DNA from: UBA1756 sp045132235
GTDB taxonomy: Bacteria > Bacteroidota > Bacteroidia > Bacteroidales > WCHB1-69
Direction of reading: 5' to 3'
DNA length: 39,577 bases
NCBI GenBank assembly: GCA_045132235.1
Contig: JBGURX010000034.1
Coordinates: 1 to 39,577 of the forward strand
In this document: one piece after another, positions 7,027 to 15,274 of the stretch
How positions within the stretch are numbered: position 1 is the stretch's first letter
How the letters are laid out: each line of letters starts with the position of its first letter
Translations under genes and position numbers: made by a program
The notes under the pieces: generated by a model
The model's input: the letters and a program-made list of their open reading frames with translations, nothing else
Told to the model about the DNA's origin: nothing
Database searches by the model: none

Positions 7027-8262
7027 ATGATCCGATTCCGTCCCGCAACCCCCAACGACACCCTTTTCATCGCCAACGCCATCCTGTCGGCCGTCGGTGT
7101 GGAGCATGTCACCGACGACCATCTGGCACAACAGGCCCGACTGTGCGGCCGCGACGATGTGCTGTACAGCTGGCGCAACACCACCATCGCCGAAATGGAC
7201 GGCACAGTGGTGGGCAGCCTCACCGCGTATGATGGTCGCGACTACCGTCGCATGAAAGCGGTTACTTTTCCGATTATCAAAGCCTTATACGGCCTCGACT
7301 TCATGGCGATGCCCGACGAGTGCGCTGCTGGCGAGTACTATTTGGACTCGCTGTATGTGCTGCCTGAATGGCGGAAGCAGGGCATCGGCACAGCACTCAT
7401 CCGGCAGCAGATCGAGCAGGCGCGGCAGCGGCGCATCCCGCACGTCACCCTCATCGTCAGTCCGGAGAAACCGGCAGCAGCGGAGCTGTACCGCCACATC
7501 GGCTTTGCCGACGAGGGACCTTTGTTCGCCTTCAACGAGCATTACACCAAGATGGGGATACACCTCGTGCTGGAGCCACTGCTGGAGGTGTGTGCCGCTT
7601 CGTTAGCGTCGGCCCGCGCAGCCGAACGTGCGGGAGCGCCGCGCATCGAGCTGTGCCAGCGGTTAGACATGGGCGGCCTCACCCCTGCCCGCGAAGATAT
7701 TGCGGCCTGTGTGCGCGAGCTCTCGCTGCGCACCTTCGTGCTGGTACGCCCGCGCGGGGGCGACTTCTGCTACAATGAGCAGGAGATGCAGACCGTACTG
7801 GACGACATCCGCTACTGCCGCGACATCGGGGCGGCGGGCGTAGTGGTCGGCTTCCTGCATCCTGACGGCAGAGTCAACACCGACTACTGCATGAGGGCGC
7901 TGGAGGCCGCGCGGGGCATGGAGGTCACCTTCCATCGCGCCTTCGACCGCTGCACCGACTGGTCAGCCTCCCTCGAAACCATCATCGGCTGCGGCTTCCA
8001 CCGCATCCTGACCTCCGGACAGCAGCCTACCGCCGTGCAGGGCATGGAGACCTTGAAGGCCATTCAGCAGCAGGCCGACGGCCGCATCGCCATCCTCGCC
8101 GGCAGCGGCATCAACGCCAGCAACGCAGCCGACATCCTCCACACCACGGGAGTGAGCGAAGTGCATGGCAGCTGCAAGATACACGGCTACGAAAGCGACG
8201 AAGCGGAAATCGTGCGAACCCTCGCCGCCATTCATCCATCATTCAACCAAAAAACAGAATAA
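7027..8262 (+). CDS. GNAT acetyltransferase-CutC fusion protein
   Basis: 411 residues in one uninterrupted frame joining two families. Residues 1 to about 170 are a GNAT N-acetyltransferase: an MIRFRPATPND opening and the acetyl-CoA motif A, VLPEWRKQGIGTALI, followed by AAELYRHIGFADEG. From about residue 176 the protein is a complete CutC TIM barrel of about 236 residues: LEVCAASLASARAAERAGA, RIELC, GGLTPA, VLVRPRGGDFCY, VTFHRAFD, RILTSGQ and ILAGSGI. CutC was named for copper homeostasis in E. coli, but its biochemical activity remains unsettled. An in-frame ATG at 7552 could initiate CutC alone, although no ribosome site precedes it. The COG0523 metallochaperone gene follows after 50 bp, suggesting a metal-related locus. 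Confidence 0.88.
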   Translation: MIRFRPATPNDTLFIANAILSAVGVEHVTDDHLAQQARLCGRDDVLYSWRNTTIAEMDGTVVGSLTAYDGRDYRRMKAVTFPIIKALYGLDFMAMPDECAAGEYYLDSLYVLPEWRKQGIGTALIRQQIEQARQRRIPHVTLIVSPEKPAAAELYRHIGFADEGPLFAFNEHYTKMGIHLVLEPLLEVCAASLASARAAERAGAPRIELCQRLDMGGLTPAREDIAACVRELSLRTFVLVRPRGGDFCYNEQEMQTVLDDIRYCRDIGAAGVVVGFLHPDGRVNTDYCMRALEAARGMEVTFHRAFDRCTDWSASLETIIGCGFHRILTSGQQPTAVQGMETLKAIQQQADGRIAILAGSGINASNAADILHTTGVSEVHGSCKIHGYESDEAEIVRTLAAIHPSFNQKTE

Positions 8263-8280
8263 ACATTACGGAAAATTCCC

Positions 8281-8288
8281 TATTTTTG
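8281..8288 (+). promoter_or_regulatory. -7 promoter element upstream of COG0523 gene
   Basis: TATTTTTG matches TAnnTTTG and lies 24 bp before the ATG at 8313. No TTG box at the usual distance and no clear Zur-like palindrome were seen. Confidence 0.45.
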
Positions 8289-8312
8289 CACGCTATAAAA
8301 AACATCACCACT

Positions 8313-9539
8313 ATGAAACCTGAAACACCTGTATTGCTGCTCACCGGCTACCTCGGCAGCGGCAAAACCACCCTCGTCAACCGAATCCTCACCAACCGCC
8401 GCGGCATCCGTTTCGCCGTGATAGTCAACGATATCGGAGAAATCAACATCGATGCCGACCTTATCCAGAAGGGCGGCGTTGTGGGGCAAGACGACGAAAG
8501 CCTTGTGGCTCTCCAGAACGGCTGCATCTGCTGCACTTTGAAAATGGATTTGGTGAAGCAGATACAGGGACTCATCAGCCAGAAGTGCTTCGACTACATC
8601 GTGATAGAGGCCAGCGGCATCTGCGAGCCCGAACCCATCGCGCAGACCATCTGCACTATGCCCTCCATGGGCGGTCCCTACACGCAGGACGGCGTGCCGC
8701 GCCTCGACTGCATCGTGACCGTGGTGGACGCCCTGCGTCTGCAGGACGAGTTCGGCGGCGGCGAAGACCTCACCCGCCAGAACATCGGCGACGACGACCT
8801 CGAAAAGCTGGTCATCCAGCAGATTGAGTTCTGCAACATCATCCTGCTCAACAAAGCCTCCGAGGTGAGTGCCCACGAGCTGGGACGCATCCGCGAAATC
8901 ATCCGCGCCATTCAGCCCAAAGCCTGCATCATCGACTGCGACTACTGCGACATCGAGCTTGACAAAATATTGAATACCAATATGTTTGATTTTGACAAAG
9001 TGGCCACTTCCGCCACGTGGATTCAGCATATTGAAGACATTCCGCAAGATGACGACGACGACGATGATGATGACCACGATCACGAACATCACCACCATGA
9101 GGAGCATGAGCACCATCATCACGACGAGCACGGCCATCATCACCATCACCATGATGACGAGGGCGAGGCGGAGGAGTACGGCATCAGCACGTTTGTATAT
9201 TACCGCCGTGCGCCGATGAACCTCGGCAAGTTCGACGAGTTTGTGTCGCGGATGCCCAAGAGCGTCATCCGTGCGAAGGGCATCTGCTACTTCACCAATG
9301 AGTACGATGCCTGCTATCTGTTCGAGCAAGCCGGCAAGCAGGTGTCGCTGAAGGACATCGGCCTGTGGTTTGCCACGATGCCCGCCAACGAGCTGGCCGA
9401 TATGATGGCCCGCGAGCCCAACCTGCGCCGCGACTGGGATGACGACTACGGCGACCGCATGCAGAAGATTGTCTTCATCGGTCAGAAAATGGACAAGGAA
9501 GCCATCATCCGCGCTCTCGATGAGTGCTTGGTGGAGTAA
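8313..9539 (+). CDS. COG0523 (CobW/ZNG1-like) metallochaperone GTPase with Asp/His-rich segment
   Basis: 408 residues from the ATG at 8313; an ATG nine codons earlier overlaps the -7 element and is unlikely. It is a G3E-family P-loop GTPase: Walker A GYLGSGKTT at residues 12-20, the metal-binding signature CICC at 71-74 (CxCC), ASGICEPEPI in switch II and LLNKAS as the guanine-specificity motif. Residues about 245-282 are a run of Asp followed by alternating His, Glu and Asp, a probable metal reservoir or transfer site. A C-terminal CobW_C domain follows. Relatives move Zn2+ or other divalent metals to client enzymes in the cytoplasm, and the His-rich loop favours Zn or Ni/Co. The client is unknown; the GNAT-CutC fusion is directly upstream. 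Confidence 0.92.
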   Translation: MKPETPVLLLTGYLGSGKTTLVNRILTNRRGIRFAVIVNDIGEINIDADLIQKGGVVGQDDESLVALQNGCICCTLKMDLVKQIQGLISQKCFDYIVIEASGICEPEPIAQTICTMPSMGGPYTQDGVPRLDCIVTVVDALRLQDEFGGGEDLTRQNIGDDDLEKLVIQQIEFCNIILLNKASEVSAHELGRIREIIRAIQPKACIIDCDYCDIELDKILNTNMFDFDKVATSATWIQHIEDIPQDDDDDDDDDHDHEHHHHEEHEHHHHDEHGHHHHHHDDEGEAEEYGISTFVYYRRAPMNLGKFDEFVSRMPKSVIRAKGICYFTNEYDACYLFEQAGKQVSLKDIGLWFATMPANELADMMAREPNLRRDWDDDYGDRMQKIVFIGQKMDKEAIIRALDECLVE

Positions 9540-9571
9540 CCCATCATAATCATCCCAAAAAATCATAAAAA

Positions 9572-12190
9572 ATGAAAAAAATCGCCCTCCTTCTCCTGCT
9601 GATGTGTTCCCTTTTGATGTTGCACGCCCAGCATTTCATCACGGATGCCGCTGTGCGACAGCAAGTGCAGCAGGACTACCTGCGCCGGTTGGATATCCTG
9701 AACGACCGCACGGAACCGCTGATGCGCATCTTTGAGAAGGAGGACATCACCACCGAAGAGAGCGAGGCGCTGCAATTCCTCTACGCCTACATGCCGCTGA
9801 GCGACCTGGCCGACTACAACGGCGAATTCTACCTCATGCAGGTGCGCATGGCGCTGAAAGCCCGCGAGCATTTCCCGTGGGGCAAGCAGATTCCGGAGGA
9901 CATCTTCCGCCATTATGTGTTGGTTTATCGTGTGAATAATGAGAATCTTGACACCGCACGGGAGGTATTTTACAAGGAACTCTGTCCCCGTTTGGAGGGG
10001 CTTTCAATGTACGATGCCGCCTTGGAGGTGAACCACTGGTGTCATGAGAAGGTGGCCTATCGTGCCAGCGACGTCCGTACCTCATCGCCCTTGGCAACGG
10101 TGAGAACCGCGCTGGGACGCTGCGGCGAGGAGTCCACCTTCACAGTGACGGCCCTGCGCGCCGTGGGCATACCGGCCCGCCAGTGCTACACCCCCCGCTG
10201 GGCGCACACCGACGACAACCACGCCTGGGTGGAGGTCTGGGTAGATGGAAAATGGCACTTCCTCGGTGCCTGCGAACCCGACCCCGAACTCGACATGGGC
10301 TGGTTTGCCATCCCCTCCACACGCACCATGATGGTACACTCGAACTGTTTCGGCAAATACTATGGCAACGAGGAGGTTACACACCAGACCGACCTCTTCT
10401 CGCGCGTGAACATGCTGCCCAATTACACCGACACCCGCAAGATTACCATACGGGTGGTGGGGCGCGACGGGAAGCCTGTGGAGGGCGCCACCGTGCGGTT
10501 CAAACTCTACAACTACGCTGAATACTACCCGATTGCCACCGGCACCACTGATGCCAACGGCGAGGCCTCCGTCACTACGGGACTCGGCGACCTGCTGATA
10601 TGGGCGCACAAAGGCGACGAATATGGGTATGAGAAGATCGATGTGCGGAAAGCCACGACGCTCACCCTCACGCTGGATCGTGCTGCCGGTAAGGAATATA
10701 CGGAGTTGCTCACCATCGTGCCGCCGGCGGGCAGTAAAGAGGTGAAAACCGCCTCGCCCGAGAAGGCCACCCTCAATGCCCGGCGGCTACAGCAGGAGGA
10801 CTCCATCCGCAACGCCTACATCTCCACCTTCAAAACAGAGAAGGATGGCAAAGGACTGGGCGGTCCTAACCTGACGGAAGAACAGGCCGGCTATTTCCTC
10901 AAAAAGAGCGAAGGCAATTACGATGTCTTCATAAAATTCATCTTCCAATACATGCATGACGAAACCATGCCTCTTTACGACTACCTCAACTCATTATCAG
11001 ATAAAGATTTGCGTGATATAGACCCAAACATTCTTGAGAAACATGTCACACGCTACCACAGCGGGGGACGTAACAGATACCCATACAATGTCTATCTGAA
11101 AGGCATCATTTCGCCACGAATCTCCAATGAAGGCCTCACCGCATGGAGAAATTCCCCCTACAAACCTGATATAACCTGTCTTGCCGAACCACAAACAGCA
11201 AAAGACTTTATGAGATGGATACAAGACAATATTGTAGTGGATGATGCGGGTAACTATTTCAACTGTCCCATCTCTCCTGACGGCGTTTATCAGCTGCGCC
11301 GCGCCGACTGCCACTCCCGCGACATCTTCTTCGTGGCCTGCTGCCGCGCATACGACATACCCGCCTATTTAGACAATGCCAACGGACAGATTTTTGTGTG
11401 GGAGAAGGGCAGCTGGATGCCGGTTTCCTTTTCTGATAATGAAGAAAAAAAGATGGACTTCGGAAGAATTACCATTGATTATCAAGGAAATGGCGATACC
11501 AAGCCCGGCTATTGGACCCACTACACCCTCGCCCGTTTCGAGGATGGCGACTTCGTGACCTTCGACTACGAGGACGACCCGCGGGTGGCCCAATTCCCCT
11601 TCACGCTGGAGGTGCCCGCCGGCTACTACATGCTCTCCACGGGCAACCGCAACAGCGAAGGCACCGTGCTCTCGCGCTTGGAATTTTTCAACATTCCGGC
11701 TGGCAAGGATGTTAAAAAGACGGTCATCCTCAGGGATTTCAACCAAGAACAAAGCCAGTACGGCCACATCGATCCCGACCTCATGCTGCCGATGGCGGAC
11801 GGTGAGGTTAGCATCCAAGCAATGGCGGGCGTTAAACCGCTGATTGTCTGTTTCATCGACCCCACGCGCGAACCCACCAAGCACCTGCTGAAAGAGATGG
11901 GCCAGTTGAAAGGCGAGTACGAAGCATGGGGCGACAACCTCATCTTCGTGGTACCAAGCGACAAGCTCGCCCCCGACTTCAACTTCACAGCTTGGAATCT
12001 CCCGAAACATTCTGTATTGTTGGAAGATAACAGCAACCGCTGGGCCGACACCTTTATCAACGCCACTGGTCAAGACTTCCGCGACAACTTCCCTGCCGTT
12101 TTCGTGCTCGGCACCAACGGCGACATCCTCTTCCACAGCGAAGGGTATCGCATCGGCACTGGCAACCTCATCCTTCAATCTGCACATTAA
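9572..12190 (+). CDS. Exported transglutaminase-like protein with CarboxypepD_reg and thioredoxin-like parts
   Basis: 872 residues with a signal peptide (KKIALLLLLMCSLLML, cleavage near HAQH). A transglutaminase-like core has its triad visible: Cys184 in GRCGEES, His217 in DDNHAWVEV and Asp237 in CEPDPE. Residues about 290-368 form a carboxypeptidase regulatory-like beta sandwich (VVGRDGKPVEGATV, TDANGEASV). Around Cys580 (RADCHSRDIFFVACCRA) lies a second, apparently degenerate, transglutaminase-like unit in which the expected His is replaced (NGQIFVWEKG). The last 120 residues resemble a thioredoxin-like fold (LIVCFIDPTREPTKHLLKEM, NFPAVFVLGTNGDILFHSEG) without a CxxC. The protein probably acts in the periplasm or at the surface on peptide or protein amide bonds. 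yigZ follows after 2 bp. Confidence 0.85.
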   Translation: MKKIALLLLLMCSLLMLHAQHFITDAAVRQQVQQDYLRRLDILNDRTEPLMRIFEKEDITTEESEALQFLYAYMPLSDLADYNGEFYLMQVRMALKAREHFPWGKQIPEDIFRHYVLVYRVNNENLDTAREVFYKELCPRLEGLSMYDAALEVNHWCHEKVAYRASDVRTSSPLATVRTALGRCGEESTFTVTALRAVGIPARQCYTPRWAHTDDNHAWVEVWVDGKWHFLGACEPDPELDMGWFAIPSTRTMMVHSNCFGKYYGNEEVTHQTDLFSRVNMLPNYTDTRKITIRVVGRDGKPVEGATVRFKLYNYAEYYPIATGTTDANGEASVTTGLGDLLIWAHKGDEYGYEKIDVRKATTLTLTLDRAAGKEYTELLTIVPPAGSKEVKTASPEKATLNARRLQQEDSIRNAYISTFKTEKDGKGLGGPNLTEEQAGYFLKKSEGNYDVFIKFIFQYMHDETMPLYDYLNSLSDKDLRDIDPNILEKHVTRYHSGGRNRYPYNVYLKGIISPRISNEGLTAWRNSPYKPDITCLAEPQTAKDFMRWIQDNIVVDDAGNYFNCPISPDGVYQLRRADCHSRDIFFVACCRAYDIPAYLDNANGQIFVWEKGSWMPVSFSDNEEKKMDFGRITIDYQGNGDTKPGYWTHYTLARFEDGDFVTFDYEDDPRVAQFPFTLEVPAGYYMLSTGNRNSEGTVLSRLEFFNIPAGKDVKKTVILRDFNQEQSQYGHIDPDLMLPMADGEVSIQAMAGVKPLIVCFIDPTREPTKHLLKEMGQLKGEYEAWGDNLIFVVPSDKLAPDFNFTAWNLPKHSVLLEDNSNRWADTFINATGQDFRDNFPAVFVLGTNGDILFHSEGYRIGTGNLILQSAH

Positions 12191-12192
12191 CC

Positions 12193-12795
12193 ATGTTTGA
12201 TTTCACCTATCGCACCATCGCAAAAGAGTCTGAGGGACTTTACAAAGAGAAGGGCAGCCGCTTCATCGCCCTCGCCTACCCCGTGCGCACAGAAGAGGAG
12301 GTGAAGCAGCATGTGGCCGAGGTGAAGAAAAAGTACTACGATGCTCGCCACCACTGCTATGCTTACATTCTCGGTCCCAACAAGGATGCCTACCGCCAGA
12401 ATGACGACGGCGAGCCGTCGGGCACAGCGGGACGGCCCATCCACGGACAACTGCTTTCGAACGACCTCACCGACACGCTCATCATCGTCATCCGCTACTT
12501 CGGCGGTATCAAGCTGGGTGTCAGCGGATTGATTAACGCCTACAAGACGGCGGCGAAAGATGCAATCGACAACAACACCATTGTGGAGCGGTTTGTGGAG
12601 GAGAATTACGAAATACACTTTCCGCCGTTAGGCATGAACAAGGTGATGCAGCTGCTGAAGCGCGACACCGTAAAAATCACCGACCAGCAGTACGACACCG
12701 ACTGCATCATCCGTTTTACGGTGCAGAAGCGCGATGCCGATGCGCTGTTGGAGGCCTTGCAAAAGGTGGAGGGAGCCAGCATCACACCAGCATAA
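12193..12795 (+). CDS. yigZ: YigZ/IMPACT family protein (UPF0029)
   Basis: 200 residues, the usual length. The N-terminal IMPACT domain shows KEKGSRFIALAYPV, ARHHCYAYI, NDDGEPSGTAGRPI and IVIRYFGGIKLGVSGL, all hallmark blocks; a C-terminal DUF1949 ferredoxin-like domain follows. Eukaryotic IMPACT regulates GCN2; the bacterial protein is widespread, cytoplasmic and of uncertain function. It begins 2 bp after the transglutaminase-like gene and ends tail to tail one base from the DNA methyltransferase gene. Confidence 0.93.
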   Translation: MFDFTYRTIAKESEGLYKEKGSRFIALAYPVRTEEEVKQHVAEVKKKYYDARHHCYAYILGPNKDAYRQNDDGEPSGTAGRPIHGQLLSNDLTDTLIIVIRYFGGIKLGVSGLINAYKTAAKDAIDNNTIVERFVEENYEIHFPPLGMNKVMQLLKRDTVKITDQQYDTDCIIRFTVQKRDADALLEALQKVEGASITPA

Positions 12796-12796
12796 A

Positions 12797-13801
12797 CTAT
12801 TTTATTTCAAGCACATGCAAATACTCCGTAGTGGTATGAGCATGATGCACCCGGTTTTCGTTGCTGTCGGCCTTGAACCGCTGGTGGCGCATCTCGATAC
12901 AGTCGTACCAGCCATATTTTGACATGGTTTGACGAATGGTTTCGGGCGAAAGCAGTCCTTCATTATTATAAGAAAGAAAGACGTACTGAAAATGCGCGTT
13001 TTTCAGCAAATCGTCGAAAGCTTCGTGCACCTTGACACGGCTGCAATAGCGGGAACGCTTGTAGGGAGGGATGCCTGTTTTCCCTTTTGGGATGAAGGGT
13101 TGATATTCTGCTATCGTATTCAGTATATGATAATTAGCGCCATATTGCCGCAGATTATAGGGAGGGTCGAGGTAAAGGATGTCGCCCTCGATTTGGCGGA
13201 TAAGCGTGTTGGCATCCTCCTCGAAAACCTCGTTTTGCTGGTCGGTGCAGTCGAAGCTGGCGGGGGTGAGCACGAGCGGTTTCATGGCCATTGGTTTCAG
13301 CTTTTTGAGGAAGGCACCATAGACCGAGGCGGTGTTGGCGAGCCGGTCGGCTTCTTCCAACAGGCTGCACAGCAGGAAGTAATACATATCTTGGCTGATG
13401 CTTCCGTCGACCAACCACTCCCCGATGGCACGGCGCATGGCATCGATTTTCATGCCGTTGGCGTCGGAGAAATACTGGCGACCTGAGCCGCTGCCGATGC
13501 AATAGTACTGGTATATCAGTCCGTCGCTGACGGGCGGCAAGTTGTTAAGCTCGCTGAGCCAGAATTTCCAGTCAGCTAACGGCTGGCAGTTGCCCACATA
13601 GTTGCGGTTCAGCACGAAGCTGTACGATTCGAGGTCGTTGGCGATGACCTTATGCACCAAGGGTTTGAAGGCGCTTCCCACCGCGCCCGTACCGGCGAAG
13701 AGGTCGCAGAACACCCGCTGCGAGAGGTCCTGTCCGGCCACATCGCGGATGGCCCTGACGAGGAAGCCCGTCATCCTGTTTTTGGAACCGATATAGTTCA
13801 T
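12797..13801 (-). CDS. D12-class (Dam-like) DNA adenine N6-methyltransferase
   Basis: 334 residues. The N-terminus MNYIGSKNRM is the D12-class nucleotide-binding opening. DLFAGTGAVGSAF is motif I (S-adenosylmethionine binding), ANDLE is motif II and LYLDPPYNLRQYG is the catalytic DPPY motif IV of an adenine-N6 methyltransferase. The C-terminal part (YVFLSYNNEGLLS) resembles M.FokI-type enzymes. No restriction endonuclease or specificity subunit is adjacent, so it appears to be an orphan methyltransferase used for epigenetic marking or protection; the recognition site cannot be read from sequence. The gene starts 2 bp downstream of the LysM esterase gene on the same strand, so they are likely co-transcribed. 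Confidence 0.9.
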   Translation of the reverse strand: MNYIGSKNRMTGFLVRAIRDVAGQDLSQRVFCDLFAGTGAVGSAFKPLVHKVIANDLESYSFVLNRNYVGNCQPLADWKFWLSELNNLPPVSDGLIYQYYCIGSGSGRQYFSDANGMKIDAMRRAIGEWLVDGSISQDMYYFLLCSLLEEADRLANTASVYGAFLKKLKPMAMKPLVLTPASFDCTDQQNEVFEEDANTLIRQIEGDILYLDPPYNLRQYGANYHILNTIAEYQPFIPKGKTGIPPYKRSRYCSRVKVHEAFDDLLKNAHFQYVFLSYNNEGLLSPETIRQTMSKYGWYDCIEMRHQRFKADSNENRVHHAHTTTEYLHVLEIK

Positions 13802-13803
13802 GC

Positions 13804-14883
13804 TTACCTAACCCGCAGTTTGCGCCCGATCTGGAGAATGGTGGTCTCCTTGATTTTGTTGAGCTTGCAGAGCTTGCTCACGGTAGTATGGTATTTGCGG
13901 GCGATGGAGCTAAGGGTGTCGCCCTTGCGCACCTTATAGTACTGCGGGGAGGATGAGGATTTATGTGTCTGTGTAGTAGTGGTTTGTGCGGAAGTGTTGG
14001 CCTGTGCGGGGGGATCGTTTTGTTGTACAGCGGGGTTGCCTGCCTGTGCCGTGGTGTCGGCCTGTGCGGGGGGCACATTGCCATTGCCGTTGGACACCGT
14101 GAAGTGCGTGGTGGAGCGGTCGATGTTGGTGTAGGCTTTCGACATGGTGGCCACGGTGATGTCAACGTCTTTGTTGACCGTGCGGTTGGAGTCGGTGAGG
14201 CGGTGTGCGAAGAGCCACTCGTAGGTTTCTTCGAGGTAGAAAATCTTGGCGAGGGCGCCGTGGCTTTGTCCGGGCAGCTTGGTGAAGCGCAGGCGGGAGG
14301 TGTCGCCGCAGGCCTTCATGGCATTGACGATTTTCTGGGATTGGGAGCATGAGATGGCCTTGTCGGCGGTGCCGTGCATAATCCAGAGGGGCACCTCGCA
14401 GAGCGAACAGTGGTCGGTGAGGTTGCTGCCTCCGCAGAGGGCCATGGCGGCGGCCACCTTCTGCGGGTAGGCGGCGGTGAAATGGATAGTGCCGTAGCCA
14501 CCGAGACTCATGCCGAGCACATAGAGGCGGTTGGTGTCAACGGGATAGCGAGCTTCCACCCATTCCAGCACGTTCATGATCTTGGCAGGGTTCCACGAGC
14601 CGCCGGGGTTCTGCGGAGCCACGACCACAGCGTCGATCTTGCGGCCCATTTTCAGCGCATCCAGCGGACCGTAGCGGCGCACACGGTTGAGGTCGCTGCC
14701 GCAGAGACTCTGTCCGTGCAGAAAGAGCAAGATGGGCTTGTCGTTGGCGGTGGTATCGTAGCCTTCTGGCGTGTAAACCCAAAAGTTATAGCCATTTACA
14801 ACTTTATTGGTAAAGGATGTCAGCTGCTGCGCAGCGGCCAGCAGCGGAAGACAAAGCAGTAAAATCAAGAGAAATTTCTTCAT
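13804..14883 (-). CDS. Exported alpha/beta-hydrolase (esterase) with C-terminal LysM domain
   Basis: 359 residues from the ATG at 14883, giving the signal peptide KKFLLILLLCLPLLAAAQQ; an upstream TTG is discounted. The hydrolase resembles feruloyl-esterase/PHB-depolymerase-like enzymes: oxyanion loop LFLHGQSLCG, nucleophile Ser126 in GMSLGGYG, Asp174 in GTADKA and His208 in GQSHGA. A linker rich in Thr, Gln, Ala and Pro (about residues 255-310) leads to a LysM module (residues about 315-359, YYKVRKGDTLSSIARKYHTT) that binds N-acetylglucosamine polymers such as peptidoglycan. The architecture suggests a cell-wall-tethered esterase acting on acyl groups of peptidoglycan or of imported polysaccharide. 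The substrate is unknown. Confidence 0.87.
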   Translation of the reverse strand: MKKFLLILLLCLPLLAAAQQLTSFTNKVVNGYNFWVYTPEGYDTTANDKPILLFLHGQSLCGSDLNRVRRYGPLDALKMGRKIDAVVVAPQNPGGSWNPAKIMNVLEWVEARYPVDTNRLYVLGMSLGGYGTIHFTAAYPQKVAAAMALCGGSNLTDHCSLCEVPLWIMHGTADKAISCSQSQKIVNAMKACGDTSRLRFTKLPGQSHGALAKIFYLEETYEWLFAHRLTDSNRTVNKDVDITVATMSKAYTNIDRSTTHFTVSNGNGNVPPAQADTTAQAGNPAVQQNDPPAQANTSAQTTTTQTHKSSSSPQYYKVRKGDTLSSIARKYHTTVSKLCKLNKIKETTILQIGRKLRVR

Positions 14884-14911
14884 AAAAAACAATCATTCAA
14901 TTTACGAAGTG

Positions 14912-14943
14912 CAAAAATACAAAAAAAATCGGAAACGCTTCAA
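14912..14943 (-). promoter_or_regulatory. Promoter of esterase-methyltransferase unit (TTG-N21-TATTTTTG)
   Basis: Minus-strand TTG (plus-strand CAA at 14941-14943) and TATTTTTG (14919 down to 14912) are 21 bp apart, a full Bacteroidota consensus promoter. The -7 box lies 28 bp upstream of the ATG at 14883. Confidence 0.65.
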
Positions 14944-14982
14944 AAAACGGAGCGGAGATGCTTTTATTCAAAAGATTATTAT

Positions 14983-14990
14983 TACTTTTG
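14983..14990 (+). promoter_or_regulatory. -7 element for the first Cys-rich lipoprotein
   Basis: TACTTTTG matches TAnnTTTG and sits in the same sequence context (TTACTTTTGCA) as the groES promoter. It lies 20 bp upstream of the ATG at 15011. No upstream TTG at the standard spacing was found. Confidence 0.5.
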
Positions 14991-15010
14991 CAACTTCATT
15001 TCAGATTATC

Positions 15011-15274
15011 ATGAAAAAAATCATATTCACCACCATCATCTTATTAACCACTTGTATATTAGCAACTTCTTGTCACAAAGACTGCGTATGCAAATACTAT
15101 CGGAATGACAAGTTGTACGACATCAAGACGTGGGATGACAAACACGTGACCGACGAGGACTGCGAAGGGATGAACGACTCGCGGGAGGTATCGATCCCGG
15201 TAGACGAGCTCACCGACCTTCCCGTGGGGGATGTCGAGCTGGTGAACCTGAGGGTGGAATGTGCAAGAGATTGA
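15011..15274 (+). CDS. Small Cys-rich lipoprotein, copy 1
   Basis: 87 residues from the ATG at 15011; the frame is open upstream but only this start gives a signal peptide. The signal peptide KKIIFTTIILLTTCILATSC ends in a lipobox with the lipidated Cys in LATSC. The mature part carries DCVCKYY, then TWDDKH, then DEDCEGM and a final Cys in VECARD: four further cysteines that could form two disulfides. The same pattern recurs in the gene at 15322, so these are tandem paralogues. I do not recognise a named family. It is probably a periplasm-facing or surface lipoprotein. Its stop is immediately followed by an 8-bp tandem repeat. Confidence 0.75.
   Translation: MKKIIFTTIILLTTCILATSCHKDCVCKYYRNDKLYDIKTWDDKHVTDEDCEGMNDSREVSIPVDELTDLPVGDVELVNLRVECARD

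Noticed and set aside
9049..9160. GAC/CAC-rich tract considered as a tandem repeat or CRISPR-like array
   Set aside because: It is in-frame coding sequence for the Asp/His-rich loop, without regular repeats and spacers.
8280..9566. 428-codon open frame antisense to the COG0523 GTPase
   Set aside because: It is the mirror of the GTPase gene; its Val/Met-rich run is the complement of the Asp/His codons.
12797..13801. Restriction-modification system
   Set aside because: Only the methyltransferase is present; neither neighbour resembles an endonuclease.
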